Source: Pontibacter populi
GTDB lineage: Bacteria > Bacteroidota > Bacteroidia > Cytophagales > Hymenobacteraceae
Direction: 5' to 3'
DNA: 64,000 nt
Assembly: GCF_019336435.1 (NCBI RefSeq)
Contig: NZ_JAHWXQ010000001.1
Location: 992,001-1,056,000 of the forward strand
Made by a program: the position numbers and the translations under genes. The notes beneath the pieces were generated by a model that worked only from the letters and a program-made list of their open reading frames with translations, ran no database searches and was not told where the DNA came from. This document shows positions 1-8,412 of this stretch, piece by piece (the stretch's first letter is position 1; each line of letters begins with the position of its first letter).

Positions 1-1
1 G

Positions 2-610
<609 letters not shown>

Positions 611-719
611 TGGCTAAATGGTTGAATTGCTTAATTGTAGGGCCTTGCTGATAGCTGGTTTATAGTTATTGTTTAGCCTTTCAACAATTTAACCATCAAA
701 CAATTTAACCATTTACAAG
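611..719. repeat. AACAATT/AACCATT intergenic repeat
   Basis: The spacer between pheS and hbd carries AAATGGTTGAATTG near 616 and the near-complementary AACAATTTAACCAT repeated at about 681-716, so it can fold back on itself. Related AACAATT strings occur at about 40115-40140 and 52345-52400, again just upstream of genes. It also holds one TATAGTT half-site at 661. Confidence 0.6.
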
Positions 720-1577
720 ATGAAATTCGAAGACATACAGACGATAGGTATAGTTGGGGCTGGCACGATGGGGCAAGGTATTGCGCAGATCTGTGCACAG
801 GCGGGCTATAAAACCATCCTGTTCGATATAAATGCTACCGTACTGGACAAGGCGCAGCAAACCACCACTATAAACCTGGATAAAGGCATAGAACGTGGCA
901 AACTGACACAAGCTGACAAAGAAGCTACACTGGCTAACCTGACCTTCACTGGTAATACGTTAGATCTTCATTGTGATGTCATCATTGAAGCCGTGGTAGA
1001 GCGCCTGGAAGTAAAGCAGAGCATTTTTAAAGAGCTGGCCGATATCAACTCCGACCAAACTATACTGGCTTCTAACACTTCATCTATTCCGATAACCCGC
1101 ATCGCGGCTGGTGTGCCAAACCCAGAGCGCGTGGTAGGCATGCACTTCTTTAACCCGGCCCATATAATGAAGTTGGTAGAAGTGATCTCTGGTGCAGCTA
1201 CAAGCCCTGAAGTAGCGCATACTATAAAAAAGCTGGCCCAGAAACTGGAGAAAACACCGGTTATGGCGCAAGATTCGCCTGGATTTATCGTTAACCGTGT
1301 AGCGCGCCATTATTACGTGGAAGGACTGAAGCTGCTGGAAGAAGGCATAGCCGATGTAGAAACGATTGATAAGCTGATGCAGGCCAGTGGCTTTAAAATG
1401 GGCCCGTTCGAACTGATGGACCTGATCGGCGTAGACACCAATTTCTCAGTAACGACTTCGATGTTCGAGGCTTTCCATTATGATCCTAAATTCAGACCAA
1501 GCCGCATACAACAGCAAAAAGTGGACGCCGGCCACCACGGGCGCAAATCTGGCAAGGGCTTCTACGACTATAAATAA
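720..1577 (+). CDS. hbd: 3-hydroxybutyryl-CoA dehydrogenase
   Basis: NAD(P)-dependent oxidation or reduction of short-chain 3-hydroxyacyl-CoA in fatty acid/butanoate metabolism, cytosolic. At 285 aa it has the usual length of the single-domain enzyme. The Rossmann glycine motif GAGTMG is at residues 13-18, the SNTSSIPIT and GMHFFNPAHIMKLVE segments carry the catalytic Ser, His and Asn region, and the C-terminal half (QDSPGFIVNR, MGPFELMDLIG) is the substrate and dimer domain. The ATG follows the intergenic repeat directly. Its last codons overlap the presumed start of the next, lipoprotein gene. Confidence 0.95.
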   Translation: MKFEDIQTIGIVGAGTMGQGIAQICAQAGYKTILFDINATVLDKAQQTTTINLDKGIERGKLTQADKEATLANLTFTGNTLDLHCDVIIEAVVERLEVKQSIFKELADINSDQTILASNTSSIPITRIAAGVPNPERVVGMHFFNPAHIMKLVEVISGAATSPEVAHTIKKLAQKLEKTPVMAQDSPGFIVNRVARHYYVEGLKLLEEGIADVETIDKLMQASGFKMGPFELMDLIGVDTNFSVTTSMFEAFHYDPKFRPSRIQQQKVDAGHHGRKSGKGFYDYK

Positions 1578-1983
1578 GTGGCTTGCGCTGCTGGCTATAG
1601 TTATACTTAGTGCTTGTGATAATGATAATGTAGGCCCAGGCATACCCAATGTGCCGGTCAGTGAACAGATCAGCGTAAACAGCCTGCAATACCCCATGTT
1701 ACGCCAGGACGGCGGCTATGCCTATATACAAGCAGGCTACCGGGGTATTATAGTTATCCGGCAAACAGCCAATACCTATTATGCTTTTGAGCGTGCCTGC
1801 CCTTACGACCCAGCTGCCAGCTGCGGGATAGTTACTGTCGATCAATCTAACCTGTTCCTGACCCATAGTTGCTGTGGTTCGCAGTTTAACTTCCAGGGAA
1901 ATGTTACAGCCGGGCCGGCGGTTTATGGCCTGTTGCAGTATAAAACATCGCTTGCCAACAACATCCTTTACATCACTAATTAA
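1570..1983 (+). CDS. Rieske-like lipoprotein with altered ligand residues
   Basis: Predicted small envelope lipoprotein: the hydrophobic segment WLALLAIVILSAC is a signal peptide with a lipobox cysteine. The body resembles a Rieske [2Fe-2S] domain, with box 1 seen as ACPYDP and box 2 as THSCCGSQF followed by G-x-x-x-x-GPA. The canonical CxH and CxxH ligands are not preserved: box 1 has CPY and box 2 reads HSCCGS instead of CPCHGS. The start is uncertain. The only upstream ATG in frame (1480) would overlap hbd by 98 bp and add about 30 residues before the signal peptide. The codon that would give a perfect signal peptide is ATA at 1570, overlapping the hbd stop. It may be translated from a rare start or have lost its start codon. 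Confidence 0.6.
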   Translation: MNKWLALLAIVILSACDNDNVGPGIPNVPVSEQISVNSLQYPMLRQDGGYAYIQAGYRGIIVIRQTANTYYAFERACPYDPAASCGIVTVDQSNLFLTHSCCGSQFNFQGNVTAGPAVYGLLQYKTSLANNILYITN

Positions 1984-2042
1984 ATTTTTGCTTTGAGTTT
2001 CAGAATCTTATAAAAAGATGAAAGATTTTTTCAGAGTAGTAC

Positions 2043-2073
2043 TTGCATAATCGATCAAGAGGCTGTAATATTG
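2043..2073 (+). promoter_or_regulatory. Promoter of tRNA-Asn
   Basis: TTG at 2043-2045, a 20-base spacer and TAATATTG at 2066-2073 match the Bacteroidota primary sigma consensus (TTG, about 19-20 bases, TAnnTTTG) with one mismatch. The predicted transcript start is 30-40 bases before the tRNA. Confidence 0.55.
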
Positions 2074-2113
2074 CATCATCATTCGGCGGTAGAAGCCGCC
2101 ACTGGACATAAAT

Positions 2114-2187
2114 TCCTCCTTAGCTCAGTCGGTTAGAGCACCTGACTGTTAATCAGGGGGTCCCTGGTTCGAGCCCAGGAGGGGGAG
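2114..2187 (+). tRNA. tRNA-Asn (anticodon GTT)
   Basis: Complete cloverleaf of 74 nt. The acceptor stem pairs TCCTCCT with AGGGGGA (one G-T pair), the D arm is GCTC/GAGC, the anticodon stem is CCTGA/TCAGG with loop CTGTTAA, placing the GTT anticodon at 2148-2150, and the T arm is CCTGG TTCGAGC CCAGG. The discriminator is G. CCA is not encoded (CAA follows), so it is added after transcription. A terminator hairpin follows at once. Confidence 0.97.
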
Positions 2188-2219
2188 CAAAAGCCACTCA
2201 GAAATGAGTGGCTTTTTTG
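2188..2219 (+). terminator. Terminator of tRNA-Asn
   Basis: AAAAGCCACTCA, loop GAAA, TGAGTGGCTTTTTT: a 12-bp stem with a T run, directly after the tRNA. Confidence 0.85.
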
Positions 2220-2376
2220 TTTCTATGCCTTTCCTGTACTCTCCTCGCAATTCCTTCCTATCAACCTTTTACCCCGATTTATAGTATCAACTAATAAGTA
2301 TATTTTCATATGACGGGCCGGTTTATAGTTTAACTACAAGTAGTTCGTCATTCGGCAAAACTAAAAAGACAGAGCT

Positions 2377-2547
2377 ATGAATAATTTAAGAACATACCTA
2401 ACCATGCTGTTTGTACTGATGGCATTTACGCTGAGCAGTTGCGAACTGGTAGGAGATATTTTCAAGGCAGGCATGTGGACTGCACTCGTTGTTATAGTAA
2501 TCATCATTCTCCTGGTTGTCTGGATTTTCAGGAAATTCAGAGGATAA
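2377..2547 (+). CDS. Small membrane-anchored lipoprotein, 56 aa
   Basis: A 56-codon gene with an N-terminal lipoprotein signal (MLFVLMAFTLSSC, lipobox Cys near residue 22), the short segment ELVGDIFKAGMW, then one strongly hydrophobic helix (ALVVIVIIILLVVWIF) and a basic end (RKFRG). I recognise this as a widespread small Bacteroidota protein type (SCELVGDIFKAGMW core) of unknown role; some database entries carry an unsupported cytidylyltransferase name. It stands alone between tRNA-Asn and a convergent gene, and shares a bidirectional terminator with the latter. Confidence 0.75.
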   Translation: MNNLRTYLTMLFVLMAFTLSSCELVGDIFKAGMWTALVVIVIIILLVVWIFRKFRG

Positions 2548-2576
2548 AAAAAGGAGCCCGATGGGCTCCTTTTTAC
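2547..2576. terminator. Bidirectional terminator
   Basis: GGAGCCC, GAT, GGGCTCC flanked by A and T runs. It lies between the 56-aa lipoprotein gene (plus) and the T9SS gene (minus) and can serve both. Confidence 0.8.
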
Positions 2577-2583
2577 TTTTAAA

Positions 2584-4917
2584 CTAATTGGGTAAGTGCA
2601 CCAACCGCATTGTTTGCCGCCCTGCACTGCTTTGTAGCTGCACTATATAAACACCCTCCGGAAGATGCTGCAGATCAATTTCTACTGGCTCTGCGGGCGA
2701 TAATACAATTGTTTTCATGAGCATCGTTTTACCGTTCATGTTTCGCAGCACAAGGTCTGTTTTACCGGTTATAGTTGCTGATGTAAGGTATAGTTTGCCA
2801 CGCCCCGGATTCGGATAAGCTACTATTCTTGTTGGTCCATCTTCTTTTGCGTTTACACTTACTGTCCTGGAATATGATTTCTCACCATCTTCGGCATACT
2901 CTACCAGTCTGTAGTAAACTATACCATTCGTAGTTGGCAGGTGCGTGAATGTATAATTGTTAACTACTGAGCTGAAACCTGCCGCTTTAACCTGCCCTAC
3001 TTCACTGAAATACTTCCCATCCAGGCTTACTTCTACAGAAAAGTAATTGCTGGCTCTTTCAGAGGCTGTAGTCCATTTTAAGGTAGTAATGCCGTCTTTG
3101 TATCTGGCTGTAAATGCTGTAAGCTCAACCGGCAACGGATTACGTGGCGGCTGCCATACACCATACATACCGCCCCTGGCGTTAGCTAAGGTAACTGAGT
3201 TTGTTGGCAGCGCTGCTGCTGCACGTACGCCGGCAGTAGTCGCAAACACCCCTCCCGCTGATTCCCATGCCGTGCCGTTATAGTAAGCCATTTCTGACAT
3301 GGCTCGGTCAAAGTCCGGTAGCTCGTCTTCAGGGTTCCAGTAAAAAGTCACTTCTGCATCCGGACTGGTAGCACCCTCCTGGTCAATCATCCATACTTTA
3401 TTTACCAACCCACCTTGTAATGGCTCACCAAGGCCCTTGCGGGAGGCGTCGTAATGCACGTAAATACCGTCTTCTATAGTTACGCTTACATACCTCGCAA
3501 CCTTACCTGCCGGCAATGTGATACCAACGGGTGTATAACTACGCTCTGAGCCCACCGGAAGAAACCTGGTACTTCCCGATTGCAGATACTGCTTTACATT
3601 TCCCTGAGATCCTAATTTAATAAAGGCTGCATCGCCGATGTGTTCTATAGTTGCCCCGTTTTCTAAGATTATGGTTGTGTTCTGCACCTTTACTCCTGTA
3701 TCTTTCAGCCTTAACTTGCCCCGCACTTGTACGGGCCTGTCAATTACCTTCTCTTTGCTTCCGGTTATATGCAGATTGCCAAAATTGCCTTGTATAGGGG
3801 CATCTGTACTATCTGTGTTATAGATCACATTGCTATTGGGTGCCAGGTTACCAAAGGCAGGAGCCCTGGTAGCGTGATTTATAATTAGCGTGGAGCCGTT
3901 GGCAATATCAACTAAGGCCCTAAGTCTGTATTTATTGGGTATTGTTAGCGTTGCTATAGCAGTCTCTTCCCCAAGTATAAGTTTAGAGTTAAGCCCGGAG
4001 ATAGTAAAGTTCTGATTAAGCTTATAGTTGCCGGCTGCAGCCACTACAAAAGTCTGGTCTATATCTGTAAAGTTCTTAGGAGTTCTGCCTGAGTTTGTGC
4101 CATCTATCGTCCAGCTTGATTCATGGTTAAGCATCTTACTTACCGCATAAAACACATCGTTCTGAATAAACTCGATCTGCACATCATCCAGCGCTATTGA
4201 TGGATATTCGCTTTTGTTATTCGATTCATAAGCGGCATCTTCCTGGTTCCAGCGCAACATTATCTCCTCTCCGGGAGCCAGATTTACCTGCATTATCAGG
4301 TCCTGCCGTAACACTCTGTAAGCAGGATCATTACCATCGGTTGTTTTTGCGCTATTGTTCCAGGATGTAGTTTCAACAACCCCGCCTAATTTTCCTACTG
4401 CTATCCAGTCAGCAGAGTTAGCCGGATCAGTTACAGAAGCACCTTTTTTATAGGAAAAGCTGAACGGAGAAGTGGCTGTTTTTGTCCAGTACCATTGCTC
4501 TACAGCAAAACTTACCCGAACATGTTTGATGGTTCCGCCTGAGTTATTTATAAACCGGGCTGCGTAGTAGTATCTGCCCCAGCCATCTGCCCCATGCCCG
4601 CCTAATGCTCTATCTGCGCTGCCTGTGCTCCCGAAACTATATAACCCAACTTCCCGGGATGATCCGTTGTTAGCGGCAATAGTTGATGGTGTAGTACCGC
4701 TTTGAGGCGTAGCATACCACCCTGGCAAGGTGCTCCCGTTTACCCAGTTACCGGTAGCTGGCAGCGAATTAAAGTCTTGGGAATAGATATGCTTCAGCTG
4801 GTAGCCGTAAGCCGTCATTTGCGGAATACTGATCTGTGCAGCAGCAGGCATCATGGTTAAGCTGCACATCATGAAAAAGAGAATAAATACACTTCTGCAG
4901 GTTATTGGCTTCTTCAT
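2584..4917 (-). CDS. Secreted protein with T9SS C-terminal sorting domain, 777 aa
   Basis: Extracellular or cell-surface protein exported by Sec and then the type IX system. The N-terminus is a signal peptide (MKKPITCRSVFILFFMMC.. ending AAAQ). The middle has no catalytic motif I recognise: a jelly-roll-like N-terminal part (residues about 30-250), then a stretch rich in short beta repeats (about 290-480). The C-terminus (about 700-777) is a type A sorting domain starting YPNPGRGKLYL and ending in a TMRLVHLPN-type strand. A TACCTTTG -7 element lies 55-62 bp upstream. It stands alone in its transcription unit. Function is unknown; adhesin or matrix protein is possible. Confidence 0.85.
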   Translation of the reverse strand: MKKPITCRSVFILFFMMCSLTMMPAAAQISIPQMTAYGYQLKHIYSQDFNSLPATGNWVNGSTLPGWYATPQSGTTPSTIAANNGSSREVGLYSFGSTGSADRALGGHGADGWGRYYYAARFINNSGGTIKHVRVSFAVEQWYWTKTATSPFSFSYKKGASVTDPANSADWIAVGKLGGVVETTSWNNSAKTTDGNDPAYRVLRQDLIMQVNLAPGEEIMLRWNQEDAAYESNNKSEYPSIALDDVQIEFIQNDVFYAVSKMLNHESSWTIDGTNSGRTPKNFTDIDQTFVVAAAGNYKLNQNFTISGLNSKLILGEETAIATLTIPNKYRLRALVDIANGSTLIINHATRAPAFGNLAPNSNVIYNTDSTDAPIQGNFGNLHITGSKEKVIDRPVQVRGKLRLKDTGVKVQNTTIILENGATIEHIGDAAFIKLGSQGNVKQYLQSGSTRFLPVGSERSYTPVGITLPAGKVARYVSVTIEDGIYVHYDASRKGLGEPLQGGLVNKVWMIDQEGATSPDAEVTFYWNPEDELPDFDRAMSEMAYYNGTAWESAGGVFATTAGVRAAAALPTNSVTLANARGGMYGVWQPPRNPLPVELTAFTARYKDGITTLKWTTASERASNYFSVEVSLDGKYFSEVGQVKAAGFSSVVNNYTFTHLPTTNGIVYYRLVEYAEDGEKSYSRTVSVNAKEDGPTRIVAYPNPGRGKLYLTSATITGKTDLVLRNMNGKTMLMKTIVLSPAEPVEIDLQHLPEGVYIVQLQSSAGRQTMRLVHLPN

Positions 4918-4971
4918 TAGTTATTTTGTAATAGTCTATATAGTATTCATCCTATATTTTAAATCAAGGTG

Positions 4972-4979
4972 CAAAGGTA
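4972..4979 (-). promoter_or_regulatory. -7 element for the T9SS protein gene
   Basis: CAAAGGTA on the plus strand is TACCTTTG on the minus strand, an exact match to TAnnTTTG, 55 bp before the start codon. No clear TTG is visible at the expected upstream distance. The rest of the 318-bp gap 4918-5235 holds A/T-rich sequence and one terminator. Confidence 0.45.
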
Positions 4980-5183
4980 GGTACACATATTAACACATCC
5001 TAATATAACCATATATTAGAATGTTGCTAATCAACAACTTATATTAAAAAGTAAGCTATTTAAATTTGAGCTGTATTTATATAGTACAATAAAGGGCCAC
5101 TGAATATCAGGAACATAAAGTGTTTAAACATTGATTTTTCCCTATCTGCTGTAGACGAAGAGAAGTTCTGGGCAGGCAACAAA

Positions 5184-5206
5184 AAAAGGAGCATCTGGCT
5201 CCTTTT
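5184..5206 (-). terminator. Terminator of the fatty acid hydroxylase gene
   Basis: AAAAGGAGC, loop ATCTG, GCTCCTTTT just past the stop of the minus-strand gene. Confidence 0.75.
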
Positions 5207-5235
5207 AAAATATGCTACGAAAAAATTAAGTACAG

Positions 5236-5844
5236 CTATTTAGCTCTTTTTGGCATAGTCCCCAGCAGGTAATCCCAAAGAGGCGACGACACACCATAGG
5301 CTACATCCGGGTCTTTGTAATGATGAATGCTGTGGTGGATCCAGAGCGTTTTCAGGAAGTTTTTAGGAGGTGCGTAGGCATGCACGGCATAGTGCACCCA
5401 CAGGTATAAAGCGTACCCAAATAATACGCCGGCTAATATCCCGAACACAAACTGCCCGAAGATCAATTTAAAAACAAAAAACAGCAACGATGCAATGAGA
5501 ACGCTAACTATAGGGGGCATTGCCAGCCGCTCCTTGTCTTTCGGGTACTCGTGGTGGTTGCCATGAAACGTGTACTGGATGCGGGCTTTTACTGCCGTGT
5601 CGGTATCCATATGGAAAATGAAACGGTGCGCCGCATACTCCATTAAGCTGAAAATAACCCAGCCCAGGAAGAAAAGCCCTACTGCTTCCAGCACATCTAT
5701 AAAACCATAGGTAATGCCATAGTAGATAAGGCCCACCGAGATAGCTATAAAGATGAAAATAGGCAGGGCAATGTGTGTTCTGGTTAGTCTTTCGAGAACT
5801 GGGTTCTCAAAGATCTGGGCTCGTCCTTTGTGATTAGGCTTCAT
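5236..5844 (-). CDS. Fatty acid hydroxylase (sterol desaturase superfamily)
   Basis: Integral membrane di-iron enzyme of the Scs7/FA2H type, expected to 2-hydroxylate the acyl chain of sphingolipids or related lipids, which Bacteroidota make. The 202-aa protein has transmembrane helices at about residues 27-75 and 115-155 and the histidine clusters HRFIFH, HGNHH, HYAVH and HHSIHH in the right order. The C-terminal GVSSPLWDYLLGTMP is characteristic of the family. It is encoded 107 bp from aroK on the same strand. Substrate is inferred from family and phylum, not from sequence alone. Confidence 0.88.
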   Translation of the reverse strand: MKPNHKGRAQIFENPVLERLTRTHIALPIFIFIAISVGLIYYGITYGFIDVLEAVGLFFLGWVIFSLMEYAAHRFIFHMDTDTAVKARIQYTFHGNHHEYPKDKERLAMPPIVSVLIASLLFFVFKLIFGQFVFGILAGVLFGYALYLWVHYAVHAYAPPKNFLKTLWIHHSIHHYKDPDVAYGVSSPLWDYLLGTMPKRAK

Positions 5845-5951
5845 AGTTTTAGTTTACGCAATAGTTTTTTCAGACCGCAGAACTTAATAAAACAGAAAAG
5901 CTGCTTCGCCGGAAAAGGGACTAATAAATGTATGGATTCGGCAACCTATAG

Positions 5952-6458
5952 TTACAGCGGAAGCAACGCCAGCAATGCATTTATAGTATACGGCGGACTC
6001 GCAACTAGGTGCTTTGCCTGCTCATAAAACCGGCGTCTTTCTGATAATGTTTTGCCTAAGAACGAGATTAATTGAGATTGTGTTTTGCCAGCCAGCAAAG
6101 GACGGGCAGATAGGTCTGATTGTGAGAGTCTTTGGGCTATTAAATTTACCGGCACATCCAGAAAAATGGTCTCACCGGCAGTGTTCATCAATGTCATGTT
6201 ACCGAAAAAGCATGGGGTGCCGCCGCCAGTAGCAACTATAGCTTGTTTATAGTTGGCAACTATAGTTTGCAAAGCCCTCCGCTCTACCTCCCGAAACCTC
6301 TCCTGCCCTTCTGCGGCAAATATTTCAGCTATAGTTCTGTTCTCACTCTGCTCAATAACCGCATCCAGATCCAGGAAAGTATAGCCCAGCTTTTCTGCCA
6401 GTTCCCTGCCCAGCGTGCTTTTGCCGCTACCCATCATACCTGTTAAGAAAATTAGCAT
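5952..6458 (-). CDS. aroK: Shikimate kinase
   Basis: Phosphorylates shikimate with ATP, the fifth step of the chorismate pathway, in the cytosol. The 168-aa protein is of usual length. The P-loop GMMGSGKST is at residues 7-15, the shikimate-binding DLD at about 31-33, the VATGGG motif at about 74-79, and the lid with RPLL near residue 118. The coding end contains a TATAGTA near-motif and the 5' third holds an AACTATAGTT palindrome (6258-6267). Upstream lies an AATTAGAAATT repeat pair. Confidence 0.95.
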   Translation of the reverse strand: MLIFLTGMMGSGKSTLGRELAEKLGYTFLDLDAVIEQSENRTIAEIFAAEGQERFREVERRALQTIVANYKQAIVATGGGTPCFFGNMTLMNTAGETIFLDVPVNLIAQRLSQSDLSARPLLAGKTQSQLISFLGKTLSERRRFYEQAKHLVASPPYTINALLALLPL

Positions 6459-6465
6459 TTTCTTT

Positions 6466-6556
6466 AAATTAGAAATTATGAATTAGAAATTATGAATTGG
6501 TGGTATGTAATGAGGCTTAAGATCATTTCTAACTTCTAATTTTTAATTTCTAATTA
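6466..6556. repeat. AATTAGAAATTATG repeat pair
   Basis: AATTAGAAATTATG appears twice in tandem at about 6468-6497, and AATTTCTAATT in opposite orientation at about 6545-6555, so the segment between aroK and the permease gene can form a long A/T-rich hairpin. I take it to be one of the low-complexity intergenic repeat types common in this phylum. Confidence 0.55.
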
Positions 6557-6569
6557 GCATAGCGCAGCG

Positions 6570-7631
6570 TTAATCCAGCTTCACGCGTGGATCGAGGGCG
6601 GCGTAAAGCAGATCTACAAAGATATTGATGACCACAAACAGGAACGCTACAAACAAGGTGGCACCCATTACCAGCGGAAAGTCGAGATTTTGAACAGCCT
6701 GTATAGTTACTGCGCCCAGGCCTTTCCAGTTAAAGATGTATTCGATAAAGAAGGCGCCGGCCATAAGCGAAGCCATCCAGCCAGACGCTGCTGTAACTAC
6801 TGGGTTAAGGGCATTTTTAAGAGCATGCCCAACTATAACGTTGCTTCTGTTAAGTCCCTTGGCGCGGGCCGTACGAATGTAATCCTGCGACATCACATCG
6901 AGCATAGAACTACGCGTTAGCTGAACTATAACTGCCAACGGACGAATACCCAAGGCAAAAGCTGGAAGCAGCAAGTTACGCAACATCAGCTCTTTTCCTT
7001 CGAAAGGGTCAATCTCGTATAGTTGGCCGGTCAGGCTCAGCCCGGTCCAGTCGCTCCAGTAAAAACCGAATGTAATGGCGATAAGAATAGCTGCTACAAA
7101 AGACGGCACTGAAATGCCTAATACGGATGTGGTGATAAGCGTATGGTCTAAGGTACTATGCGGTTTGAGCGAGGCCAGCACCCCGAAAAGGATACCGAAT
7201 ATCGTAGCAATAAGCATGGCAGAAACAGCCAACCATAACGTGCCCGGAAAATGATCTAATAGGATATCGGTTACAGATTTATTACTCTGGAACGAGCGGC
7301 GCAAATAAGGCGTTTTCCAGACCAGCACATCTTCGCCAAAATCAACTATAGTATTGTATTCATACTTCTGTTGGTTAGCCTCTGTATCTTCGTGCACCGA
7401 CAACGGCGACACATCATTGATATAGTACAGCAGCTGCGCGGGCAATGGCTTATCCAAGCCAAGGTCCTTGGTAATGGCTTCACGGGTGCTCAGGTCGGAA
7501 CGCTGGCCGGCCAGCATCGCCACCGGGTCGCCGGGCAGCACATTGAAAAGGAAAAATACCACCACCAACACACCCAGCATGATCAGCAGGCCGTGCCCCA
7601 TTCGGCTAAGTATAAATCCTATGAATTTCAT
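6570..7631 (-). CDS. Oligopeptide/dipeptide-type ABC transporter permease
   Basis: Inner-membrane permease of a peptide/nickel-type ABC importer or exporter (DppB/OppB family). The 353-aa protein starts with the typical helix and FNVLPGDPVAMLAGQR motif, has a long periplasmic loop (about residues 45-130), then five helices and the ATPase-contact EAA-type loop YIRTARAKGLNRSNVI. The C-terminus LYAALDPRVKLD is standard. No partner permease, ATPase or binding protein is in the window, so the other subunits must be encoded elsewhere. The downstream neighbour aroK is functionally unrelated. Confidence 0.9.
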   Translation of the reverse strand: MKFIGFILSRMGHGLLIMLGVLVVVFFLFNVLPGDPVAMLAGQRSDLSTREAITKDLGLDKPLPAQLLYYINDVSPLSVHEDTEANQQKYEYNTIVDFGEDVLVWKTPYLRRSFQSNKSVTDILLDHFPGTLWLAVSAMLIATIFGILFGVLASLKPHSTLDHTLITTSVLGISVPSFVAAILIAITFGFYWSDWTGLSLTGQLYEIDPFEGKELMLRNLLLPAFALGIRPLAVIVQLTRSSMLDVMSQDYIRTARAKGLNRSNVIVGHALKNALNPVVTAASGWMASLMAGAFFIEYIFNWKGLGAVTIQAVQNLDFPLVMGATLFVAFLFVVINIFVDLLYAALDPRVKLD

Positions 7632-7644
7632 TTAACTATATATT

Positions 7645-8289
7645 TTAAGATACCCAAAGTTGCACGTTGTCGACAATCTTCCAACGCCCGTTCACTTTTT
7701 CAAAACCTATCAATTCTCCTTTACCACACTTTCCACCACAGTAGAATTCATAATACAAAACTCCCTTATCCAGCTGTTTATTCCATCGCATCTCAGAGAA
7801 ACTTACTTGCCCTATTGCATTTACTTTCTGTTCAGCTTTTAATTCATACAAGTTTTCAGCCTTACCTAAAGAATCAACTTTAAAAGTACATGCCTGAAAA
7901 TCTGAGACCCAATACTTTTGCTGTGCTTCACTTAAATCTGCAAAGATGGCGGCGTTGTCTAAATCATACTTTGCAAGTAACGGCCTTATTTCATCATTTA
8001 CACCAGGAGCCGGAGCCTTCCATAAACCAATTTTAAACTCTTCGAAAAGCTCTTTGTGATAGCTTTTGTGGCTTAAATAAATTGTTTTAAAACTAGTAGT
8101 ATCTGTGCTGCCCTCACCGAAACTCAAACTATAGAATTTCCCTTCAACTAATTCAATTAGTAAGTCATTATAGACCTGTAGCTGTGGATCATCAGTTTTA
8201 TATTCACATACTGAAGTTTCTGCGACCTTCTCTTTACAAGACAGAAGCAGAAAGCTCAACAAAACAAATACAAACCAATTCCTCATCAA
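7645..8289 (-). CDS. Hypothetical lipoprotein, 214 aa
   Basis: A lipoprotein signal peptide (WFVFVLLSFLLLSC, lipobox Cys at residue 18) is followed by about 195 soluble residues with no recognised domain. The C-terminal part (GVLYYEFYCGGKCGKGEL...NGRWKIVDNVQLWVS) contains two nearby cysteines and an NTF2-like-looking end (GRWKIVD), which is only suggestive. The gene is visibly more A/T-rich than its neighbours and ends 13 bp before the permease gene starts, so co-transcription is possible. A REP-like palindrome lies just upstream. Confidence 0.7.
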   Translation of the reverse strand: MMRNWFVFVLLSFLLLSCKEKVAETSVCEYKTDDPQLQVYNDLLIELVEGKFYSLSFGEGSTDTTSFKTIYLSHKSYHKELFEEFKIGLWKAPAPGVNDEIRPLLAKYDLDNAAIFADLSEAQQKYWVSDFQACTFKVDSLGKAENLYELKAEQKVNAIGQVSFSEMRWNKQLDKGVLYYEFYCGGKCGKGELIGFEKVNGRWKIVDNVQLWVS

Positions 8290-8324
8290 TTACCTACTAT
8301 CTATTTTAGCAACTATAGTTTATC

Positions 8325-8395
8325 GTTGTCATTTCGAGTGCAGCGAGAAATCTGTCTCAAATACTAAATAGATCTCTCCTTTCGTTGAGATGACA
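8325..8395. repeat. REP-like palindromic element, copy 1
   Basis: GTTGTCATTTCGAGTGCAGC at the left and TCGTTGAGATGACAC at the right are imperfect inverted repeats around GAGAAATCT/AGATCTCTC. A second copy in inverted orientation lies at 10070-10142, and partial copies at 17663-17692, 36530-36570, 58220-58248 and 58611-58643. It lies between the 214-aa lipoprotein gene and the DoxX gene. An exact AACTATAGTT (8311-8320) abuts it. Confidence 0.7.
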
Positions 8396-8412
8396 CTATT
8401 GAGTAACAACCA

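Noticed and set aside
1480-1569. Upstream ATG for the Rieske-like lipoprotein
   Set aside because: It would overlap hbd by 98 bp and put about 30 residues in front of the signal peptide.
8325-8395. Tandem or CRISPR-like repeat
   Set aside because: Single palindromic unit, no regular spacers; no CRISPR array is present anywhere in the window.
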